NCBI GenBank assembly: GCA_937899365.1
Contig: CALBPH010000529.1
Coordinates: 1-8,613 of the forward strand
Reading direction: 5' to 3'
Length of the DNA: 8,613 nucleotides
Source of the DNA: an uncultured Leptolyngbya sp.
Lineage (GTDB): Bacteria; Cyanobacteriota; Cyanobacteriia; Phormidesmidales; Phormidesmidaceae
A model generated the notes under the pieces. It had not been told where the DNA came from. It saw nothing but the letters and a program-made list of their open reading frames with translations, and searched no databases. How positions within the stretch are numbered: position 1 is the first letter of the stretch; each line of letters starts with the position of its first letter. The position numbers were made by a program, and so were the translations under genes. Positions 3,749 through 8,613 of the stretch are shown here, piece by piece.

Positions 3749-6244
3749 ATGTCTAACGTGTGGATGCGTGTTGGGGCGGTTGCACCGCTGGTGGCTTTAT
3801 TATTCATGACAGCTGGGGAATCGGCGCAGGCCAGCTTGCCCTCACCCCAAAAAGATAGCTTACTGGCTCAAACCGAGCCCACAACCATTACCGATATTCA
3901 ACTTCGTTCGACAGACGGCACTGTTGAACTATGGCTAGAAACATCTGGTGATTTAGCCCCACCCACGACATCGATCTCTGGCAATACGCTAACAGTGGAG
4001 ATTGACGCCGTTTTGGCCCTGACAACCGCAGATATATTTTCTGTTACCGACCCCGCCGCAGACATCACCAACATTACGGTCACCCAGATAAACAACCGCG
4101 TCCGGATAGATATTACGGGTCAAGAAACGGCTCCCTCAATTACACCCAGCCCCAACACGACTGACCTAGCCTTAACCATCACACCAGAGAGTGGTTTTGT
4201 TGCTGAAGCTAACGGTGAGGACAATGCATTACGTCTTGTGGTGACGGGTGAGAATGAGGACGACTACCGTGTTCCCAATGCCAGTACTGCCACGCGCACC
4301 GATACGCCAGTCTTAGATATCCCTGCCTCGATTCAGGTGATTCCCCAACAAGTATTAGAAGACCAGCAAGTCACTCGTCTAGATGAAGCACTGAGCAATG
4401 TTAGCGGAGTAACCTTTGGCGGCACCTTTGTAAATACCAGCCTTAACTTTAATATTCGCGGGTTTGATGCACCAACACTCCGAAATGGGTTTAGGGATTT
4501 TGGGGGGTTTACAGGCGTCAGTCCGACCATCACAAATCTAGAGAGAGTAGAAGTCCTCAAAGGACCAGCGTCTATTCTCTACGGGGAAGTTCAGCCAGGG
4601 GGGCTGATTAATTTGGTAACTGAGCAGCCTTTGTCCGAGCCTACCTATGAACTTGCGGCACGGGTGGGCAATCGGGGAGTATTTCAGCCTCCGGTCGACC
4701 TCTCGGGTCCTATCACCCCCGCTCAGCGCTTGCTTTATCGCCTGAATGCCTCATACTTTCACGATGATGGGTTTACTGACTTTGATCAAGACATTGAACA
4801 AACCTTTGTCGCGCCTGTATTGGCCTGGCAGATTAGCGAGCGCACCAATCTCACCATCAATGCCGAATACCTAAACGACCAGCAACCCTTTGAAACAGGG
4901 CTGGTTGCCTTCGGTGATGGCGTAGTAGATGCCCCCTTTGACCGTATCATTTCCGAACCCGATAACTTTACCGATAGTGAATTATTTCGCATCGGATATG
5001 ACTTGAAACATGACTTTAACGAGCAATGGCACATTCGCAACGCCTTTGAATATTACAATCGAGATTTGCAAAATGTCAGTGCGCTCCCCCTTGAGTTTGA
5101 TGAAACAACAGGCTTTGTCACCCGGTTTCCATCACAACAAGAATTAGATACCGAGAATTTCTCATTACAAACTAATATCGTCGGTGAGTTTGCCACCGGC
5201 TCCGTTGGCCATACCCTGCTCGCAGGGGTAGACTTGAACCGCACTGAGGATAGCGAGGTCACAGGGTTTGACTTCTTTACCCCCTCGTTTCTCGATATCT
5301 TTAATCCGGTCTATGGCTTGGTAACAATCGATGAGGATAATTTGCCGCTATTTGCAGATAATGACATCCAAACTGATCGGTTGGGTATATATCTGCAGGA
5401 CCAAATCGACATTACGGATAATTTAATTTTGTTGGCAGGGATACGATACGACACCGTAGAGCAAGAAACCACCAATAACCCAACTGATTTAAACCCCATT
5501 GGTTCTAAAACAACCCAAAATGATGATGCCTGGACCCCTAGAGTGGGGATTGTTTATCAGCCCGCAGACTTTTTGTCATTGTTTGCCAGCTATTCTCAAT
5601 CCTTTACCCCCAATCCTGGCACCACCGCCGCTGGGGATCCCCTCGAACCTGAGGAAGGTGAAGGCTTTGAAATCGGTATTAAAGCTGAATTATTAGAAGG
5701 GGACTTATTGGCCACACTGGCATATTTTGACATTACTCGCCAAAATGTTGCCACTCCCGATCCCTTAGATCCATTTTCATCGGTGGCAACGGGTAAGCAG
5801 CGCAGTCAAGGGGTGGAGCTAGATATTGTAGGCGAGATTATGCCGGGCTGGAACATCATCGCGTCCTATGCCTACACGGATGCAAGAGTCACAGAAGACA
5901 ACGTTATTCCTGATGGCAATGGTCTGTTCAATGCCCCTGAGCACAGTGCCAGTCTGTGGACCACCTATGAAATTACATCAGGTGAGCTGCAAGGCTTAGG
6001 CTTTGGGGCAGGCTTTAACTTTGTCGGAGAACGCGATGGGGATTTAGATAACAGTTTTGTATTAGATGACTATTTTCTCACCAATGCTGGAGTTTTCTAT
6101 CGCCGTGACAGCTGGCGATTTGCCCTTAATGCGAAAAACTTGTTTGATGTTGACTATATTGCCGCTAGCAACAACAGCCGTACATCAGGTTTGGAGCCGG
6201 GGGCTCCATTTACCATCGTAGGTTCAGTGTCAGTAACGTTTTAA
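3749..6244 (+). CDS. TonB-dependent siderophore receptor with N-terminal AMIN domain
   Basis: An 831-residue outer-membrane receptor that imports ferric siderophores using energy from TonB-ExbBD. Residues 1-28 are a signal peptide with an AQA cleavage site. Residues about 44-146 form an AMIN domain, a beta-rich periplasmic module seen in cyanobacterial receptors and expected to bind peptidoglycan. LRLVVTGE (161-168) is a candidate TonB box. The plug (about 188-295) contains TPVLDIPASIQVIP, NFNIRGFD and LERVEVLKGPASILYGEVQPGG, all standard for siderophore receptors. The rest is a 22-strand barrel ending in the typical terminal Phe (GSVSVTF). GAGG eight bases before the ATG at 3749 supports the start. 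It follows the PchR-like regulator and precedes a siderophore-binding lipoprotein. A hydroxamate-type or other ligand cannot be chosen from sequence. Confidence 0.95.
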   Translation: MSNVWMRVGAVAPLVALLFMTAGESAQASLPSPQKDSLLAQTEPTTITDIQLRSTDGTVELWLETSGDLAPPTTSISGNTLTVEIDAVLALTTADIFSVTDPAADITNITVTQINNRVRIDITGQETAPSITPSPNTTDLALTITPESGFVAEANGEDNALRLVVTGENEDDYRVPNASTATRTDTPVLDIPASIQVIPQQVLEDQQVTRLDEALSNVSGVTFGGTFVNTSLNFNIRGFDAPTLRNGFRDFGGFTGVSPTITNLERVEVLKGPASILYGEVQPGGLINLVTEQPLSEPTYELAARVGNRGVFQPPVDLSGPITPAQRLLYRLNASYFHDDGFTDFDQDIEQTFVAPVLAWQISERTNLTINAEYLNDQQPFETGLVAFGDGVVDAPFDRIISEPDNFTDSELFRIGYDLKHDFNEQWHIRNAFEYYNRDLQNVSALPLEFDETTGFVTRFPSQQELDTENFSLQTNIVGEFATGSVGHTLLAGVDLNRTEDSEVTGFDFFTPSFLDIFNPVYGLVTIDEDNLPLFADNDIQTDRLGIYLQDQIDITDNLILLAGIRYDTVEQETTNNPTDLNPIGSKTTQNDDAWTPRVGIVYQPADFLSLFASYSQSFTPNPGTTAAGDPLEPEEGEGFEIGIKAELLEGDLLATLAYFDITRQNVATPDPLDPFSSVATGKQRSQGVELDIVGEIMPGWNIIASYAYTDARVTEDNVIPDGNGLFNAPEHSASLWTTYEITSGELQGLGFGAGFNFVGERDGDLDNSFVLDDYFLTNAGVFYRRDSWRFALNAKNLFDVDYIAASNNSRTSGLEPGAPFTIVGSVSVTF

Positions 6245-6310
6245 TGAGCTAACCGTATTTACTGGGTCATGATGCGATCCTAATCAGTAGACGTCAGGGA
6301 ATGAACGCGT

Positions 6311-7360
6311 GTGAGATTTTTTGCATGGAGTAGACGGTTATTAGTAATATCCTTGGCCTGGTGGACTATTAGCTGTCAGGGTACTACTCAGGAGCCAGAT
6401 GCCAAGTCTGGAGAAGTCTCATCTGCTGAATTGACAGATTGTCGCACCGTTCAGCATGAGATGGGCGACACTGAGATTTGCGGACAGCCTGAAACTATTG
6501 TAGTGCTGGGTCCCTATTTATTAGAACAGGTGTTAGCACTGGGGGCACAGCCCGCTGGCTATGGCGATCACATTGCTTTTCATCAGGGTGATTACGACAA
6601 TCCTAGCCAACAAATCCCCTATCTAGGTAGTCGGGTAACCACTCAACCGGTCAATGTCGGGTTAGCCTATCAACCATCCATCGAAGCCATTGTAAAAGCC
6701 CAACCAGATCTAATTTTGGCCCCTGGCTTAGAGGCAGCTCAGTACGAGCAACTAACGACCATTGCCCCCACACTCAGCTTTAATATCGTAGGCGGCAACA
6801 GTAATCTGAATGCCGTTGGTCAAGCCTTGGGGCGCAGCGATCTCGCCGAAGTGCTTCTAGCTGAAACCAACGCCCGCATTGAGCAGGCCAAAGCTCAGTT
6901 TGCCCCGGTGATCAAAAATCATCCTCAAGTACTTATGCTCACCTCTGGGAATATGCAGGCATTCAACACAATTAGCCATACGAACAGTCGCTGTGGCGCT
7001 TTGGTGCAAGATCTGGGGTTTCAACCCGTTTATCTGGAAGGTGTTGCAGCCGATGAACCCACCTCGGTGGTTGAAATATCTATAGAAGCATTGCCGGAGC
7101 TGGATGAGGCTGATTCAATCCTGCTGTTTGGCTATCAATGGGACACGTCTGGTCTGACCGAGATGACCGCCTTTGATCAGCAGCAAACCCAGACGTTGAA
7201 ACAAGCATGGGAAAAGAATGCGATCGCACAGTCCCTCGACGCCAGTAAAGCCGGACGAGTCTATTTCATCCCGGCTTATCTGTGCTTAGGTTTACCCGGC
7301 CCCATCGGCACCGAGCTTTACCTCGAAGAACTCAAAGAACAACTACTCACGCCAAACTAG
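6311..7360 (+). CDS. Iron-siderophore ABC transporter substrate-binding lipoprotein (FecB/FhuD-like)
   Basis: A 349-residue protein that would carry the ferric siderophore through the periplasm to a FecCD-type permease. It starts at GTG 6311, with AGGGA ten bases before. The N-terminus is a lipoprotein signal (hydrophobic residues 10-20, then TISC with Cys22 as lipid anchor). The mature part begins with CRTVQHEMGDTEICGQPETIVVL (residues 44-66), a beginning common in cyanobacterial siderophore-binding proteins. The first lobe runs to about 175, a linking helix spans about 178-200 and the second lobe begins at HPQVLMLTS, as in the helical-backbone (type III) binding proteins. It lies 66 bases behind the receptor gene and is probably in the same operon. 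No permease or ATPase gene follows, so it must use one encoded elsewhere. A HIP1 octamer (7220-7227) lies within it. Confidence 0.9.
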   Translation: MRFFAWSRRLLVISLAWWTISCQGTTQEPDAKSGEVSSAELTDCRTVQHEMGDTEICGQPETIVVLGPYLLEQVLALGAQPAGYGDHIAFHQGDYDNPSQQIPYLGSRVTTQPVNVGLAYQPSIEAIVKAQPDLILAPGLEAAQYEQLTTIAPTLSFNIVGGNSNLNAVGQALGRSDLAEVLLAETNARIEQAKAQFAPVIKNHPQVLMLTSGNMQAFNTISHTNSRCGALVQDLGFQPVYLEGVAADEPTSVVEISIEALPELDEADSILLFGYQWDTSGLTEMTAFDQQQTQTLKQAWEKNAIAQSLDASKAGRVYFIPAYLCLGLPGPIGTELYLEELKEQLLTPN

Positions 7361-7415
7361 CGGAGACGCGGACACAATATTGAACAAAACAGGTACTCTG
7401 CACACTCATCTCTGT

Positions 7416-7462
7416 GGCTACCTGCTCTCTGTTTCCCTCAGCGAACCCGAGAGCAGGTAGCC
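7416..7462. terminator. Large perfect hairpin after the binding-protein gene
   Basis: GGCTACCTGCTCTC (7416-7429) and GAGAGCAGGTAGCC (7449-7462) pair over 14 bases without mismatch around a 19-base loop. The nearest T-run (7483-7487) begins 20 bases after the stem, so it is not a textbook intrinsic terminator. It may end or protect the receptor/binding-protein mRNA, or be a mobile repeat unit. The 7-base unit GTAGCCT is repeated in tandem at 7457-7470, across the stem end. Confidence 0.55.
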
Positions 7463-7763
7463 TGTAGCCTGTATAAGAGCGACTTTTTCACTGTTAGCTA
7501 TTGAAAAATATTTGCAATAGCTTAAAAAGGATCATATATTAGCTGTGAAGAATATACAGATCTGATTACTTTGTAAGCCTGCTTCAGGGGATACCTTACC
7601 TAAATTTACAGGTAGGAAAATTGATACTTCCTAATAGGAATTATTACAGACTATTTATGTGTAACGAGATTGGCACGGCTTTCGTATGGAGGTAGCCCTG
7701 TTTATGGCAGCGTGTCAGTCTTGTCAGCCCTTTACAATTTCGTCTTTTGGAGATTTTGGATTG
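7463..7763. other. Gap before the PEP-CTERM gene; AT-rich, several small inverted repeats
   Basis: No gene is recognised. It contains AGCTATTG/CAATAGCT (7496-7503 and 7515-7522), CCTTACCT/AGGTAGG (7594-7601 and 7610-7616) and the 13-base palindrome TTCCTAATAGGAA (7628-7640). GATAC followed by CTT and CCTAA occurs twice (from 7590 and from 7623), as a loose direct repeat. TTGATA (7621-7626) could be a -35 box, but no convincing -10 box follows at normal spacing. Confidence 0.4.
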
Positions 7764-8501
7764 ATGCTCCCCACGTTAAAGAAAGGTCTTTTTATTGGTT
7801 TAGCGCTAAGTCTAGCGATTCCCGCCCGCGCCGAGGCGATCGAGTTTAATTTTGACTGGACCGGGCAAATCGCCGGGTTTGGAGTATCAGGTTCATTTGG
7901 CTATGACGAGATCCAAAGCTACACAGGTGGAATTGTCAGAACCGATGATTTAGATTTCCTCAATATTTCCTTCTTTGCCCCGGATGGAACTCTGCTGGAG
8001 ACCTACACTGACAATCACCTCGACCCTGGAGTCAACTTTAATTTTGATACCAGCACTCAAGAGATTCTCCAAGCCGGCAGCTACAACGAGCCCACCGGTC
8101 TTAACCTGGGTGCGCCTAACTTTGATCGCGAAAGTGGGAACGATCCGGCGCTTGCCAGTGGCTTGAGTTTTTGGTCAAAGCCACCGCGCAGCAGTACGCC
8201 TCACCTACACATCGATGACTGGGCAGACACATTTGGAATACCCGCAGGGTTTTCTCCCCACGAGGACGTGTCTTTTCCTACTAGAACTACACAGGAGCTG
8301 GTTGACACAAGTCGGGTCGGGGCTGCTTATCTGCCGCCTAATGGTCAGACAGCTGTACCTTTGAATGAAACTGGACAGTTTGCTCGGGTTACAGCTGTAC
8401 CGGAGCCTACTTCTGTCTTGGGCTTGCTTGGTATCGGCACACTAGTCGCTGGTTTGAAGCGTCGGCAAAGGTCTCATCAGGCAGAGGCCACGAAAGCCTA
8501 A
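7764..8501 (+). CDS. PEP-CTERM domain secreted protein of unknown function
   Basis: A 245-residue exported protein. The ATG at 7764 gives a standard signal peptide (LPTLKKGLFIGLALSLAIPARA, cleavage about residue 23). GGAG lies 11 bases before it. An earlier ATG at 7704, with GGAGG 11 bases upstream, would add 20 residues ahead of the signal, and another at 7686 would add 26; both are less likely on topology. The mature part begins EFNFDWTGQIAGFGVSGSFGYDE, a beta-rich start common in cyanobacterial PEP-CTERM proteins. The C-terminus from residue 212 is VPEPTSVLGLLGIGTLVAG followed by KRRQR: the PEP motif, a membrane helix and a basic tail recognised by an exosortase. It is probably processed and released to the cell surface or matrix. 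No exosortase gene is in the window. There is no visible functional link to the iron genes. Confidence 0.85.
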   Translation: MLPTLKKGLFIGLALSLAIPARAEAIEFNFDWTGQIAGFGVSGSFGYDEIQSYTGGIVRTDDLDFLNISFFAPDGTLLETYTDNHLDPGVNFNFDTSTQEILQAGSYNEPTGLNLGAPNFDRESGNDPALASGLSFWSKPPRSSTPHLHIDDWADTFGIPAGFSPHEDVSFPTRTTQELVDTSRVGAAYLPPNGQTAVPLNETGQFARVTAVPEPTSVLGLLGIGTLVAGLKRRQRSHQAEATKA

Positions 8502-8546
8502 ATTGCTTAAACAGGCTTTTCGCCACTGCTAGCCAGATCCTCATAC

Positions 8547-8580
8547 AGAGCCTATGTTCTTAGGCTCTTTTTTTGTTTTT
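8547..8580 (+). terminator. Rho-independent terminator of the PEP-CTERM gene
   Basis: AGAGCCTA (8547-8554) pairs with TAGGCTCT (8561-8568) around a six-base loop, followed at once by a run of T (8568-8574), one G and five more T. It lies 45 bases after the stop codon. Confidence 0.9.
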
Positions 8581-8613
8581 CAGTTTTGAAAATACAGTCT
8601 GGCGCACATAGCT

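Noticed and set aside
3898..5499. Several antisense open frames within the receptor gene
   Set aside because: They are shadows of the strongly coding plus strand, with no ribosome sites or recognisable domains.
5499..5696. Plus-strand 65-codon frame inside the receptor gene
   Set aside because: It is an out-of-frame shadow of the barrel coding sequence with a low-complexity, proline-rich product.
7975..8166. Plus-strand 63-codon frame inside the PEP-CTERM gene
   Set aside because: It is a shadow frame, and the other frame is clearly coding.
1..8613. CRISPR array, tRNA or rRNA genes, insertion sequences
   Set aside because: No regularly spaced repeats, tRNA cloverleaf sequence, rRNA segment, transposase frame or terminal inverted repeats were seen.

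Overview
The window reads as cyanobacterial chromosome or plasmid. Two perfect HIP1 octamers (GCGATCGC at 1536 and 7220), a TonB-dependent siderophore receptor with an N-terminal AMIN domain, a PchR-type AraC regulator, a ferritin-like protein of a kind I associate with cyanobacteria, and a PEP-CTERM protein all point the same way. The species cannot be named from this alone. An Acaryochloris-like organism would fit but is a guess. TGA is used as an ordinary stop by intact genes here.

Layout. Positions 1-492 are the C-terminal half of a DnaB/RecA-like ATPase gene, cut by the window edge and broken by an in-frame TGA. Positions 493-900 hold no intact standard gene. On the minus strand they carry the decayed C-terminal tail of an MFS transporter and a 45-codon reading frame with a Fur-box-like palindrome just upstream. 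Positions 918-1741 form a manganese unit: a TATAAT -10 box, a yybP-ykoY-type Mn2+ riboswitch, a long leader and a GDT1/UPF0016 (Mnx-type) Mn exporter. Fifteen bases behind the exporter lies a short relic of the N-terminus of another MFS transporter.

Positions 2000-7360 form an iron block, all on the plus strand: a bacterioferritin-like protein, a PchR-like AraC regulator, an 831-residue TonB-dependent siderophore receptor, and a siderophore-binding lipoprotein. No ABC permease or ATPase gene is present. The 185-base gap between regulator and receptor contains a 21-base-period direct repeat, which suits an AraC-family operator, and a separate 12-base inverted repeat.

Positions 7361-8613 contain a large perfect 14-bp hairpin, a repeat-rich leader, a secreted PEP-CTERM protein and a strong intrinsic terminator.

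Together the window looks like a metal-homeostasis neighbourhood: Mn export under RNA control, iron storage, and siderophore capture across the outer membrane with delivery in the periplasm. It is set beside gene relics that indicate past rearrangement. I did not find a clearly new system. The most unusual points are the broken helicase with a substituted Walker A lysine, the Fur-box-linked small frame, and the AraC-type operator candidate.
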